A stretch of DNA of 64,000 bases from Deltaproteobacteria bacterium. GTDB lineage: Bacteria > Myxococcota_A > UBA9160 > PR03. A model generated the notes under the pieces. The model made no database searches. It was not told the origin of the DNA and saw nothing but the letters and a program-made list of their open reading frames with translations. The stretch lies in NCBI GenBank assembly GCA_035063765.1, contig JAPSFT010000015.1, positions 46,803 through 110,802 on the forward strand, written 5' to 3'. The translations under genes were made by a program, and so were the position numbers. Shown here in pieces: positions 1-11,651 of this stretch; position 1 is the stretch's first letter; each line of letters starts with the position of its first letter.

Positions 1-3000
1 CTCGTCCTCGTACATCGCGTCGCCCGCGTCGAGGAAGAGGATGCCGACCAGGCCGAGCGCCTCCGAGATCGGGAAGCGGTACTCGGCCGTCAGCGAGATG
101 AACTGGCTGCCGCCGATCACGTCGGTGTCGTCGAGATCGGCGAAATCGTCGTCGTCCTTGTCGTCGAGCGAGTTGCAGTCCGAGTCGCTCCCGCCCGGAC
201 AGGTTCCGTCGGCGTTGCGGCCCTTCGGCCGGAAGGCGCCGGTCCCCTCCCCGAAGATGTTGAGGTTCTCCTGGAGGATCGAGCGCCGGGGACCCACCGA
301 GCGCGCCTTGTAGCCGCGTAGCTGGAACGAGCCCAGGCCGCCGAGGAAGTAGCGCTCCGAGAGCGGCAGCTCGATGTCCGTGTCGATGTCGACGAGCGAG
401 CACACCTCCCCGTTGCCGAAGCAGGAGAGCGGGCCGGCGGGAAGGTCGTCGTAGTCGCCGACGTCGTTGAAGGGCAGCGTGTAGCCGAGCCGGCCCGCCA
501 GCACGACCGAGGACTTCTCGCGCAGCGGGATCGGCAGCCACTCGGGGATCCCGCGGTAGAGCGCGGCGCGGGCTTCCACACGCGCGAACTTCGTGAAGCC
601 GCCGAGCCCGGCGCCCTCCAGCGACACGCCGGCCTCGTAGCCGCCGGTCGGCAGGACCCGGTCGTTGCGCGTGTCCACGCGATAGGAGAGGCCGGCCAGG
701 CTCGTGATCGTGTCGTCCTGCAGGAACTCGCGGAAGATCGGCGAGGAGGCGTTGATCTCGTCGTCGGCCTCGATCTCGCGCAGCGCGAAGGAGTAGCGCA
801 GGAAGGCGCGGTGCTGGTTGGCCTCGTCGAGCGAGCGGCCGAGGTTCGCGTCGAAGCCGGTGCTGGTCTGCTCGAAGTCCTCGTACTGGACGTCGGAGCG
901 GTAGCCGGTGGCGGCCAGGCTGAACTCGCTGTCGAAGAGCCGGCGGTTCACGAACTGGCCGTAGAAGCGGTCGCGCTGGCCGCCGATGTCGACCGCCAGC
1001 CGCACGCCGTAGCCGCGCCCGAAGAGGTTCGCCTGGTTGATGCTGCCCGAGAGCACGATCGAGTCGGCCGTCGAGTAGCCGGCGCCGAAGGAGATGGCGC
1101 CGGTCGACTTCTCGACCACCGACACGTCGAGGTCGAGCGCGTCCGGGTCCTCGGTGCGGGTGGGCTCGAAGTTGACCTCCTCGAAGAAGCCGAGCCCGTC
1201 GAGGCGCAGCTTCGAGGCCTGGAGCTTGCGCGCCGAGTAGAGCTCGCCCTCGACGAGCTGCATCTCGCGGCGCACGACGCGGTCGAGCGTGCGCGTGTTG
1301 CCCTGGATGTCGATCTGGCGCACGAAGTAGAGGGGGCCCTTCTGCACGTCGAAGACGACGTCCACGATCTTGCTGGTCTCGTCGACCTTGGTGAGCGGGT
1401 TCACGCTGGCGTAGAAGTAGCCGCGGTCGGTGTAGCGCCGTGTCACCATGTCCACGTCGCGGGTCAGGTGCGAGCGGTTGAACCACTCGTCGTCGGAGAG
1501 CGTGAACTCGTCCTCCAGGTCGGCGCCCGTCACGGTGGGATCGCCGCTCACGTCGAGCGTGCCCACCTTGTAGCGGTCGCCCTCGGTCACGGGCACCGTG
1601 ACCACCAGCCCGTCCTTCTCGGTGGTCACGTCGGGCTCGCCGACCTCCGCGCGCAGGTAGCCGGCGTCGTTGTACTTGCGCTCGACGAGCTGGAGGTCCT
1701 GCATGAACACCGGCTCGGCGTAGGTGCCCGACTTGTCGAGGTAGCGGGTCAGGTAGGACCACGGGCGCCACACCTTGGTGCGCATCCCGCTGCGCAGCTC
1801 CTTGTTGGTGAAGTGCGCGTTGCCCTCGAAGCGGATCTCCTCGAGCCGCAGCTTCTTGCCCTCGGTGACCTCGAAGTTCACGGCCACCGCGTCGTTGGGC
1901 AGCGCCGCGACGTCGTAGCCGACCTTCGCCTGGTAGTAGCCTTCGGCGCGGTACAGGGCCTCGATGCGGTCGCGGTTCTCGTAGAGCAGCGGCAGGTCGA
2001 GGGTGGCGCCGGTGGTGAGCGTCAACTGGTCGCGGATGCGGTCGGAGTCGATCGAGTCGTTGCCGGCGATCGTGATCTGGCGGACGACCGGGTTCTCCTC
2101 GATCTCGAAGGTCAGGATGCGGCCCGCCGGCGAGGGCTCCGAGAGCACCCGCACGTTCTCGAAGAAGCCGAGCGCGTGGACCTGGCGCACGTCCTCGGCC
2201 AGCCGCGCGGGGTCGTAGGGCTGGCCGGGCTGGGTCGAGATGCGGGCGCGGATCGCGTCGGCCTCGATGCGCTTGTTGCCGGTGATGCGCACCTCGGCGA
2301 CGCGGTCGCCGCCGCGGCCCGCCTCGGGGACGCCGAGGATCCGCTCCGACGCGACCAGCCGGTAGGTCACGACCACGCCGCCTGGCCCGCGCTCGACCGC
2401 GGACTCCGCGCTCGCGAAGCCCGGACGTTTGCGCAGCCGCTCGACGTCGGCCCGCAACGCGTCGCCCTCGAAGGGACGGCCGGGCTGCACGCGCAGCTCG
2501 CGGCGGATCGCGTCCTCCTGCCCCGCGGCGCCTTCGATGCGCACCTCGACCACCTGCCCGCCCGGCGCCGCGCCGCCCGACACGATCTCGAGCACGCGGT
2601 CGGAGAGCTCGTCCACGCGCACGCGCAGCTCAGGGTCGCCGTCGGCGGTGAAGACCATGGTGCGGGAGGGGATCGTCTCGCCGGCCGGCGTCACCGTCAC
2701 GTCCAGGCTGTAGGCGCCGGCCAGCTCGGTGAGGCTGCCCTGCACGACCCACTGCGCGCCGAGCTCGCGCGCGAGCTGGCGCAGGACCTCCTCGGTGCGC
2801 TCGCCGGCCACGTGCGCCACCAGCGCCTCGCGGACCACCACGGTGTCGACCACCTCGACCTTGCCGCTCGCCTCGAGGCGGGCCGTGAGCTGGCCGGCGA
2901 GCGAGCCGACCAGCGGCGCGAGGTCGCGTTCGCTGTGGACCTGGAAGGGCAGCACCGCCACCAGGACCTTGACCGGCTCCTGGGCCTGGGCGGCCGACCC

Positions 3001-3099
3001 GAAGAGCCCGAGGGCCGCTGCGAACGCCGCCAGCAGGATCGAGAGCAGGGGCCGCACGGAGCCGAGCCTGTCGGCGCAGGGAGCGCTGTGGGCGCGCAA
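1..3099 (-). CDS. bamA: BamA outer-membrane protein assembly factor, 3'-truncated by window edge
   Basis: Central channel of the BAM complex, which inserts beta-barrel proteins into the outer membrane. About 1,033 codons are visible; the C-terminal part of the barrel runs off the window. After a signal peptide (LLSILLAAFAAALGLF, cleavage near AQAQ) comes a domain of about 130 residues beginning VLVAVLPFQVHSERD that resembles the FlgO/TolB-N fold. I count six POTRA-like repeats after it, then a barrel. The L6-loop motif appears as LRGY near position 320. The usual family length is about 750-810 residues with five POTRAs. The start chosen is TTG at 3099, with GGAGG five bases upstream; GTG at 3057 is an alternative that would still keep the hydrophobic core. 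It lies downstream of lolD on the same strand. Confidence 0.93.
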   Translation of the reverse strand, partial: MRAHSAPCADRLGSVRPLLSILLAAFAAALGLFGSAAQAQEPVKVLVAVLPFQVHSERDLAPLVGSLAGQLTARLEASGKVEVVDTVVVREALVAHVAGERTEEVLRQLARELGAQWVVQGSLTELAGAYSLDVTVTPAGETIPSRTMVFTADGDPELRVRVDELSDRVLEIVSGGAAPGGQVVEVRIEGAAGQEDAIRRELRVQPGRPFEGDALRADVERLRKRPGFASAESAVERGPGGVVVTYRLVASERILGVPEAGRGGDRVAEVRITGNKRIEADAIRARISTQPGQPYDPARLAEDVRQVHALGFFENVRVLSEPSPAGRILTFEIEENPVVRQITIAGNDSIDSDRIRDQLTLTTGATLDLPLLYENRDRIEALYRAEGYYQAKVGYDVAALPNDAVAVNFEVTEGKKLRLEEIRFEGNAHFTNKELRSGMRTKVWRPWSYLTRYLDKSGTYAEPVFMQDLQLVERKYNDAGYLRAEVGEPDVTTEKDGLVVTVPVTEGDRYKVGTLDVSGDPTVTGADLEDEFTLSDDEWFNRSHLTRDVDMVTRRYTDRGYFYASVNPLTKVDETSKIVDVVFDVQKGPLYFVRQIDIQGNTRTLDRVVRREMQLVEGELYSARKLQASKLRLDGLGFFEEVNFEPTRTEDPDALDLDVSVVEKSTGAISFGAGYSTADSIVLSGSINQANLFGRGYGVRLAVDIGGQRDRFYGQFVNRRLFDSEFSLAATGYRSDVQYEDFEQTSTGFDANLGRSLDEANQHRAFLRYSFALREIEADDEINASSPIFREFLQDDTITSLAGLSYRVDTRNDRVLPTGGYEAGVSLEGAGLGGFTKFARVEARAALYRGIPEWLPIPLREKSSVVLAGRLGYTLPFNDVGDYDDLPAGPLSCFGNGEVCSLVDIDTDIELPLSERYFLGGLGSFQLRGYKARSVGPRRSILQENLNIFGEGTGAFRPKGRNADGTCPGGSDSDCNSLDDKDDDDFADLDDTDVIGGSQFISLTAEYRFPISEALGLVGILFLDAGDAMYEDE

Positions 3100-3160
3100 A
3101 CGGTCCTCCGATCCGGACGGGAGCCGGTCGTTGGCGGTACGGAGGGGGATTCGGCGGCGG

Positions 3161-3189
3161 ATGGTAGAGGCGGAAAATCGCGGGGGCAA
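3161..3189 (-). promoter_or_regulatory. Candidate sigma-70 promoter for bamA
   Basis: Minus strand: TTGCCC (3184-3189), a 17-base spacer, then TACCAT (3161-3166). It lies about 60 bases upstream of the bamA start in the 140-base lolD-bamA gap. Inferred from spacing and partial consensus only. Confidence 0.4.
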
Positions 3190-3210
3190 GCCCGCGCGAC
3201 CGTGATTTTC
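3173..3210. other. Stem-loop in lolD-bamA gap
   Basis: Outer arms GAAAATC (3173-3179) and GATTTTC (3204-3210) pair perfectly, with a GC-rich inner stem (CGCGGGGGC against GCCCGCGCG, one mismatch). Read on the minus strand it follows the lolD stop and is trailed by TTTTC, so it could be an intrinsic terminator for lolD. It overlaps the candidate bamA promoter. Confidence 0.4.
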
Positions 3211-3239
3211 GTCGAGAACACGCGGATTTAAAGGCGGAG

Positions 3240-3951
<712 letters not shown>

Positions 3952-3959
<8 letters not shown>

Positions 3960-5778
3960 AGCGGAGCGCCTCGACGGGATCGAGACGAGCCCCCTGGCGA
4001 GACGGGATCAGCGTGCCTCCCAGCGCGAGCGCCATCGCGATCCCGACCACGACCGCGATCTGCAGCGGATCGAGCTCGGCCGGGAGCTGCGAGATGCCCT
4101 GGTACACCGAGGCCGGCAGCGCGTCGATCCCGGTGATCGCCTCGACCTGGCGCTGGACCCAGTCGAGGCGCGTGGTGACGGCGATCCCGGCGATCACGCC
4201 GATCACCGTGCCGACCAGCCCGATCAAGGCGCCCTCGATCGCGAAGATGCGCTCGATCGCGGCGTCGCGCGCGCCCATCGCCTTCAGGATCGCGATGTCG
4301 CCGGCCTTCTCCATGATCATCATCACGAGCGTCACGACGATCGCGAAGGCCGCCACCACCATGATCATCGTGAGCAGTACGAACATCATCACCCGCTCGG
4401 TCTTGAGCGCCTGGAAGAAGGCCGGGAAGAACTCCTTCCAGTCGCGGCTGAAGAACGGGAAGCCGAGCGCCTGCTCCACCTGCTCGCCGATCTGGGCCGA
4501 GCGGTAGAGGTCGTCGGTGCGGACCTCGAGGCCGTCGACCACGTCGCCGTCGAGCCGGCGGAAATCCTGGGCCGCGGCGAGGCTCACGTAGGTCACGACC
4601 TCGTCGTACTGGAAGAAGGTGGAGCGGAACACGCCCGCCACCCGGAAGCGCGAGAGCCGCGGCGAGGGCCCGAGCGGCGTCGGCGGCCCGCCGAAGGGCG
4701 AGACCAGCAGGAGCGGGTCGCCGACCGAGAGCCCGAGCGCACCGGCGAGCTGGTCGCCGATCACGATGCCGGGCGCGCCGTCCTCGCCCTCGGGCGCGGC
4801 AGCGAGATCCTCGAGCGAGCCCGCGATCAGGTCGTCGCGCAGGTCGGTGACGTCGCCGATCCGGGTCGGGTCGATGCCCTGCACGCGCACGCCGACGATC
4901 TCCCCGTTGTCACCGCGCACCATCCCCTCCGCCTGCAGGAAGGGCGACGCGGCGGCGACGCCGGGGACCTCGCGCACCCGCGCCAGCACCTGCTCCCAGT
5001 CGCCGAAGGGCCCGAGCCCGCTCTGCACGGTGAAGTGCGCGCGGTTGCCGATGATCTCGTCGCGCCAGGTGCGCTCGAAGCCGTTCATCACCGAGAGCAC
5101 CGTGATGATCAGCCACACGCCGGCCGCGACGCCGGCCACGCAGATCGAGGTGATCACCGAGATGAAGGTCTGGCGGCGCTTCGCGACCAGGTAGCGCACC
5201 GCCACGAACCACTCGACGCCGCCGCGCGTGTCGGCGAGCCCGGCGGCGCCGAGCGGCGCGAGGCCGAGCAGGACGAGGGCACCGAGCGCGAAGAGCAACG
5301 CGAGCCCGGCCGCTGCCAGCCCCTGCCGCGCTGCGAGCCCGAGCCACGCAACCGGCGGCACGGGGAGCACGGCGAGCAGGCCGAGCGCGCCGGCGACCAC
5401 CGCCAGCACGGCCAGCGTGCGCGGGCGCGCGATCGCGAGCAGCAGGCGCACGATCGCCATCGAGACCGCGACCGCGACCGCGCCGGCCGCGAGCGCGGCC
5501 GGCAGCGTGGTCACGAGCTCGGCGCGCCGCGTCCAGGCCCCGGGGAGGGCAACGTCGAGCCCCACCCAGGCGGCCGCCACGCTGGCGAGCGCCCACGCTG
5601 CGAGCGTCGTCGGCCAGCGCCGCTCGAGCCGGGCGAAGCGCTCGAGCACCACCAGCGCCGCACCGCCGAAGAGCACCGTCAGCGCGACGAGCCCGATCGC
5701 GAGCAGCACGATGAAGGCCAGCGCGAGCGCTCCGCCCGTCGCGCCCACCACCTGCCAGAGCGCCTGCAGGGTTCCCAC
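3952..5778 (-). CDS. lolC: LolC/LolE-family lipoprotein-releasing permease with long N-terminal membrane extension
   Basis: Permease partner of LolD. The family core begins near residue 190 (VEWFVAVRYLVAKRRQTFISVITSICVAG) with the first transmembrane helix. A large periplasmic domain follows, then three C-terminal helices and the ending GARLDPVEALRYE typical of LolC/E. The family is usually 400-415 residues; this one has 608 because about 185 residues carrying roughly four or five hydrophobic helices precede the core. Only one permease is present, so LolC and LolE cannot be told apart; a homodimer is possible, as in lineages with a single LolF-type permease. The extension is open, GC-rich and in frame, with no closer start obvious. 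Confidence 0.87.
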
Positions 5779-5788
5779 CGGCGCCTCC

Positions 5789-7267
5789 TCAGCTCGACCC
5801 GGGGCGCATGTACGGGAAGAGCAGCACCTCGCGCAGGTGCGCGGCGTCGGTCAGGACCATCACGAGCCGATCGACGCCGACGCCGAGGCCGCCGGTCGGC
5901 GGCATGCCGTGCTCGAGCGCGAGCAGGAAGTCCTCGTCGAGCGGGTGGGCCTCGTCGTCGCCCGCCGCGTGCAGGCGGCGCTGCTCCTCGAAGCGGGCAC
6001 GCTGGTCATCCGGGTCGTTGAGCTCGCTGAAGGCGTTCGCCAGCTCCATGCCCGCCAGGTAGAGCTCGAAGCGCTCCACGAGGCGGGGATCCTCGGCGGA
6101 GCGCTTGGCGAGCGGCGACAGCTCCACCGGGTAGTCGACGACGAAGGTGGGCTGCACGAGGGTCGGCTCGACGTGCTCGCTGAAGAGCCGGTCCACGAGC
6201 TGGCCCCAGGTGGGCGCGTCGCCGGGATCGAGGCCCCGCTCGAGGACGCGCGCGCGCAGGGCCGCGAAGTCGGCCGCGGCGAGCACGTCGACGCCGGTGC
6301 GCTCGAGGACCGCGTCGCGCAACGTGCGGCGCGGCCAGGTGCCGGCGAGCTCGAGCTCCTGCCCGCGGTAGCGCAGGCGGGTGCCTCCCGTGACGGCCTC
6401 GACCACGTGCTGCACGAGGCCCTGCACGAGCTCCATCATGTCGCGGTAGTCGGCGTAGGCCTGGTAGCACTCCATCATCGTGAACTCGGGGTTGTGCTTG
6501 CGCGACACACCCTCGTTGCGGAAGTTGTGGCCGATCTCGTAGACGCGCTCGAGCCCGCCGATCACGAGGCGCTTCAGGTAGAGCTCGTCGGAGATGCGCA
6601 GGTAGACGTCCTGGTCGTAGACCTCGTAACGGGTCGTGAAGGGGCGCGCCGCGGCGCCCCCGTAGAGCGGCTGGAGCACCGGCGTCTCGACCTCGAGGAA
6701 GCCGCGCGCGTCGAGGAAGGCGCGCATCGCGCGGACGGCGCGCGAGCGCCCGAGCGCGATCTCGCGCGTGGCCGGGTTCGCGAGCAGGTCCAGGTAGCGC
6801 TGGCGGAAGCGGCTCTCGACGTCCTGGAGGCCGTGCCACTTCTCGGGCAGCGGGCGCAGCGCCTTGGCCAGCAGGTCGACCCGGCGCGCGTCCACCGTGA
6901 GCTCGCCGGTGCGCGTGCGCCAGAGCGGACCCTCCACGCGCACGAAGTCGCCGACCGCCAGCTCGCCGAGCCGGGCGAAGGCTTCGTCCCCGAGCTCCGC
7001 CTTCTTGCCGCTCGCCTGGAGGTCGAGGCCGTCCTCGCGCAGCGTCAGGAAGACGAGCTTCCCGAACGAACGGATCGCCATCACCCGGCCCGCCACCGCC
7101 ACCGTCTCGGGCGCGGCCTCGAGCGCCGCCGCGTCGCGCCCGTCGCCACGCTCGCGCACCGCGGCGACGCGCTCGACCGGCCCGACGCGCGCCGGATAGG
7201 GGTCGATCCCCGCCGCGCGCAGCGAGCGCACGCGCTCGCGGCGCGCCTCGCGCTCGTAGTCGCTCAC
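5789..7267 (-). CDS. lysS: Lysyl-tRNA synthetase, class II
   Basis: Charges tRNA-Lys. The protein has 492 residues, normal for the bacterial class II enzyme. The N-terminal OB-fold anticodon-binding domain contains VAVAGRVMAIRSFGKLVFLTL (residues about 57-77). Motif 2 reads FRNEGVSRKHNPEFTMMECY and motif 3 GLGVGVDRLVMVL. The C-terminus LREVLLFPYMRP is the family signature. The stop is 10 bases before the lolC/E start and the start is close to the prfB stop, so all read as one operon on the minus strand. Confidence 0.97.
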   Translation of the reverse strand: MSDYEREARRERVRSLRAAGIDPYPARVGPVERVAAVRERGDGRDAAALEAAPETVAVAGRVMAIRSFGKLVFLTLREDGLDLQASGKKAELGDEAFARLGELAVGDFVRVEGPLWRTRTGELTVDARRVDLLAKALRPLPEKWHGLQDVESRFRQRYLDLLANPATREIALGRSRAVRAMRAFLDARGFLEVETPVLQPLYGGAAARPFTTRYEVYDQDVYLRISDELYLKRLVIGGLERVYEIGHNFRNEGVSRKHNPEFTMMECYQAYADYRDMMELVQGLVQHVVEAVTGGTRLRYRGQELELAGTWPRRTLRDAVLERTGVDVLAAADFAALRARVLERGLDPGDAPTWGQLVDRLFSEHVEPTLVQPTFVVDYPVELSPLAKRSAEDPRLVERFELYLAGMELANAFSELNDPDDQRARFEEQRRLHAAGDDEAHPLDEDFLLALEHGMPPTGGLGVGVDRLVMVLTDAAHLREVLLFPYMRPGSS

Positions 7268-7271
7268 GGCC

Positions 7272-8436
7272 TCATGATCCCGCGGGCTCGCGCGACGCCC
7301 CCGCGCGGGTCAGCAGCGCCGCGCGCAGGAAGCGGTCGATGTCGCCGTCGAGCACGCCGTCGGCGTTGCCGATCTCGACGTCGGTGCGGTGGTCCTTCAC
7401 GCGCTGCGAGGGGTGCAGCGTGTAGGAGCGGATCTGGGAGCCGAAGCCGATCTCCTTCTTCTCGCCCGAGAGCGCCGCCATCTTCGCCTCCCGCTCGAGC
7501 CGCGCGCGCTCCCAGAGCCGTGCCCGCAGCACCTTCATCGCCGTCGAGCGGTTCTTGTGCTGCGAGCGCTCGTTCTGGCACTGCACCACGATGCCGGTGG
7601 GCAGATGGGTGATGCGGATCGCCGACTCCACCTTGTTCACGTGCTGGCCGCCGGCGCCGCTCGAGCGGAAGGTGTCCACGCGCAGGTCCTTCTCGTCGAT
7701 CTCGACCTCCGGCGCGTCCTCCACCTCGGGCAGCACCGAGACCGCGGCAAAGGCGGTCTGGCGCCGGTGGTTGGCGTCGAAGGGCGAGATCCGGACCAGC
7801 CGGTGGACCCCCTGCTCCGTCTTCAGCCAGCCGTAGGGGTGGTCGCCCTGGAGCAGGATCGTGACGCTGCGCAGGCCGGCCTCGTCCCCGGCCTGGCGGT
7901 CCAGCTCCTCGACCCCGAAGCCGTGCGCGTCGGCCCAGCGCAGGTACATGCGCAGCAGCATCTCGGCCCAGTCGCAGGCGTCCGTGCCGCCGGCCCCGGC
8001 GTTGATCGACAGGATCGCCGGGGACGCGTCGTGCTCGCCGCCGAGCAGCAGGTCGAGCTCGATCTCGTCGAGGGCACCGGCGCCGGCGTCGAGCCGCTCG
8101 GCCACCTCGGCGAGTGCCGCCGCGTCCTGCTCCTCCTGGGCGAGCTCGAGCAGCACGCCGGCGTCGTCGAGCTGCGCGCCGACCGCGTCGAAACGAGCGA
8201 GCTTGCGCTCGATCGCGCCCTTCTCGCGCAGCACCTGCTCGGCACGCTCGCGGTCGCTCCACAGGTCCGGCGCAGCGCTGTCGGCCACGAGCTCGGTCAG
8301 CCTGGCGCGCAGCCCCGGGACGTCAAAGACGCCCCCGGAACTCGGCCAGGCGCTCGCGCTGCCGGCGCAGCCGTTCCGCCAGCTCTGCGGGGAGCCAGTC
8401 CTTCTCCGCCCTCGAGTCGCCCGCCCTGTCGTTCAT
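7272..8436 (-). CDS. prfB: Peptide chain release factor 2, made by programmed +1 frameshift
   Basis: Releases peptides at UGA and UAA stops. The main frame shows the RF2 tripeptide SPF (RISPFDANHRR) and the catalytic GGQ (SSGAGGQHVNKVES). The true start is ATG at 8436 (GGAGG five bases upstream), in a different frame: 37 codons end at CTT TGA (8323-8328). Skipping one T continues as D-V-P-G-L-R into the main frame, matching the E. coli layout RGYL/D. The product would be about 387 residues. Starting at GTG 8288 would drop the conserved N-terminus. The ATG overlaps the lnt stop (ATGA). Confidence 0.95.
8322..8337 (-). promoter_or_regulatory. prfB programmed +1 frameshift site
   Basis: Minus-strand sequence CGGGGGCGTCTTTGAC: an internal Shine-Dalgarno-like GGGGG (8332-8336), three bases, the slippery CTT, then in-frame TGA followed by C. 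The element and its spacing match the well-known E. coli prfB site (AGGGGG-UAU-CUU-UGA-C), an autoregulatory switch that senses RF2 level through slow decoding of UGA. Confidence 0.95.
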
Positions 8437-10061
8437 GCCGTCCTCCGCGGGCGCCGCGCCGCGACGAGCAGGATCGCCGTCGCTGCCCAGCAGGCCATCG
8501 CGAACCAGTCGCCGTGTCGCACGTAGAAGGAGCCGCCTCGGGGGGCCGGCCGCAACACGATCTCGCCCACCCGCACCTCGCGCTCGAAGATCTCCGTCCG
8601 CTCCCGCACCCGCCCGCGGTGGTCGATCAACGCCGACACGCCGGTGTTGGCCGCCCGCGCGATCCACAGCCGGCTCTCGGCCGCCCGCAGCTCGGTGATG
8701 GCGAGGAACTGATACGGCGCTCCGGTCCGTCCGTACCACGCGTCGTTGGTGATCGCGAAGAGCGCCTCGGCACCGCCAGCCGCGAATCGCCGCATCAGGT
8801 CCGGGAAGAGCAGTTCATAGCAGATGGGCACGCCGGCGGTCATCTCGGGGACGCTCCCGGGCAGCGGCAGCGCGAAGGCCTGCGGGCCCGGACCGGGGCT
8901 CACGTCGGTGTCGGCCGAGCCGCGCGCCACCGCCTCGACGAAGCGACCGAGGAGCGCGCGCCACGGTACGTACTCGCCGAAGGGCACCAGGTGGGCCTTG
9001 TCGTAGCGGGTGACGAGCTGGCCGCCGGGACCCCAGGCGAAGGCGCTGTCCCAGAAGCGCCGCCGGCCCTCGCGCTCCTGGAAGCCGAGCGCGCCGGCCA
9101 CCAGCGCCACGCCGGTCTCGCGCGCCAGGCCGGCGAGCCGGTCCGCGAGCTCCGGGAAGGCGTCGGGCGAGCCCGGCACCGCCGTCTCCGGCCAGACCAC
9201 CACCTGCGCGCCCTCCCCCGCGGCGCGCCGGGTCAGCTCCTCGTAGAGGGCGAGCGTGCGATCGGCCCACTCCGGGCTCCACTTCACGCCCTGCCCGATG
9301 TTCCCCTGCGCCACCGCCACCCGCACGCGCGCGAGGCCCTCGTCGCCGGGCTCGAGCGCCAGGTCGAGCCCGCCCGCGCCGTGCAGGAGGGCGATCGCCG
9401 CGAGGGCCGCCCACGCGCGCCGGGGCACGGGGCGGCCCTGCCGGCGCGCCGTGATCGCGTCGGCGAGCGCGGCTCCCCCGAGCGCCACCACGAACGAGAG
9501 CCCGTACACGCCGGTGTAGGGAGCGAGCGCGAGGAGCGCGCGGTTGTCGTGCTGGGCATAGCCGAGGAGCGCCCAGGGGAAGCCCGTGAGCAGGAAGCTG
9601 CGCCCGTGGTCGAGCGCGGCCCACAGCGCGGCGGCCGCCCACGGCGACGGCAGCCGGCCCGCCTCCCCGCCCGCGCCGGCCCCGGCGCGCGCGAGCGCCG
9701 CGGCGCCCGCGCCGAAGGCCGCGACGAAGGCCGCCGGGTAGAGCGCCAGCAGCACGACCGCGAGCGGCCCCACCAGGGCCGGCGCGTGTCCGTAGGTGAC
9801 GGTGACGACGTGGATCCAGTGGAAGACGGCCGCGTGCGCGGCGAGGCCCGCGACGAAGGCCGCCCGCGCTGCGGCGCCCGCCCCGAGCCCACGCAGGCCG
9901 AGCAGCAGGCAGGCCGGGGCGAGCCACGAGGCCACGAGCCCGAGGTCGAGCACGCCGCCGCCGGCCGGATGCGGGAAGGACAGGAAGGTCGCGAGCACGT
10001 AGCCGGCCAGCCAGCCACGACCGCCGGGTGCGGTGCGCGGCGCGCGGGTGCGGGCGCTCAC
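8433..10061 (-). CDS. lnt: Apolipoprotein N-acyltransferase
   Basis: Adds the third acyl chain to lipoproteins in the inner membrane, upstream of Lol sorting. It has 542 residues from GTG 10061, which overlaps the ybeY stop (GTGA). The N-terminal half is a run of hydrophobic helices; the C-terminal half is a nitrilase domain with the triad Glu in VVWPETAVPGS, Lys in YDKAHLVPFGEYVP and Cys in GVPICYELLFPD. NDAWYGRTGAPYQ is also conserved. The open frame continues to 10592, but the extra N-terminus lies over ybeY and is a shadow. It belongs with lolCD as the lipoprotein maturation set. Confidence 0.95.
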   Translation of the reverse strand: MSARTRAPRTAPGGRGWLAGYVLATFLSFPHPAGGGVLDLGLVASWLAPACLLLGLRGLGAGAAARAAFVAGLAAHAAVFHWIHVVTVTYGHAPALVGPLAVVLLALYPAAFVAAFGAGAAALARAGAGAGGEAGRLPSPWAAAALWAALDHGRSFLLTGFPWALLGYAQHDNRALLALAPYTGVYGLSFVVALGGAALADAITARRQGRPVPRRAWAALAAIALLHGAGGLDLALEPGDEGLARVRVAVAQGNIGQGVKWSPEWADRTLALYEELTRRAAGEGAQVVVWPETAVPGSPDAFPELADRLAGLARETGVALVAGALGFQEREGRRRFWDSAFAWGPGGQLVTRYDKAHLVPFGEYVPWRALLGRFVEAVARGSADTDVSPGPGPQAFALPLPGSVPEMTAGVPICYELLFPDLMRRFAAGGAEALFAITNDAWYGRTGAPYQFLAITELRAAESRLWIARAANTGVSALIDHRGRVRERTEIFEREVRVGEIVLRPAPRGGSFYVRHGDWFAMACWAATAILLVAARRPRRTA

Positions 10062-10530
10062 GCCGGGCGGCTCCGGCGCCCGGGATCCCCGGCCGCCTGC
10101 AGCGCGCGCAGCACGCGCCGCTCCTCGCCCCGCATCCGGCGCGCCTCGTCGTCCCGCTCGTGATCGTGGCCGAGCAGGTGCAGGACTCCGTGCACGAGCA
10201 GGCGCAGGCACTCGTCGTCGAGGCTGCGGCGCCCGCGGCGCGCCTGCCGCGCGGCGGTGTCGACCGAGATGACGACGTCGCCGAGCAGGCCCGCGCGCCG
10301 CTCGCTGTGCGGGCCTTCGAGCAGCGAGTAGGAGAGCACGTCCGTCGGGCCCGCGCGCCCTCGGTCGCGCTCGTTCAGGGCGGCGATCGCGGCGTCGTCG
10401 ACGAGCGCGAGCGAGAGCTCGGCGCGCGGGTGCCCGAGCGCGCGCAGCACCGCGCGCGCGCGGCGCGCGAGCAGCGCGCGGTCCGGCGCCGGGCCACCCG
10501 CGCGGCGCGGCGGACCGCACAGCCGCACGC

Positions 10531-10534
<4 letters not shown>
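10058..10534 (-). CDS. ybeY: YbeY endoribonuclease
   Basis: Metal-dependent RNase used in 16S rRNA 3'-end maturation and late ribosome quality control. It has 158 residues. The zinc-binding signature H-x3-H-x5-H is seen as HGVLHLLGHDHE, preceded by LGDVVISVDTAARQA and PTDVLSYSLLEG. The start ATG 10534 overlaps the phoH-like stop (ATGA) and its stop overlaps the lnt start. The phoH-ybeY-lnt order is widespread in bacteria. Confidence 0.95.
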
Positions 10535-11643
<1,109 letters not shown>

Positions 11644-11651
11644 GGAGGGGC

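Noticed and set aside
811..3231. Plus-strand open frame of 806 codons opposite bamA
   Set aside because: It mirrors the bamA codon pattern; the product is a Val/Ala/Arg/His/Leu-biased string without domains. Same reasoning applies to other long plus frames such as 7389-10163, 12394-15609, 16769-19489, 27514-29931, 35440-38532 and 53318-56410.
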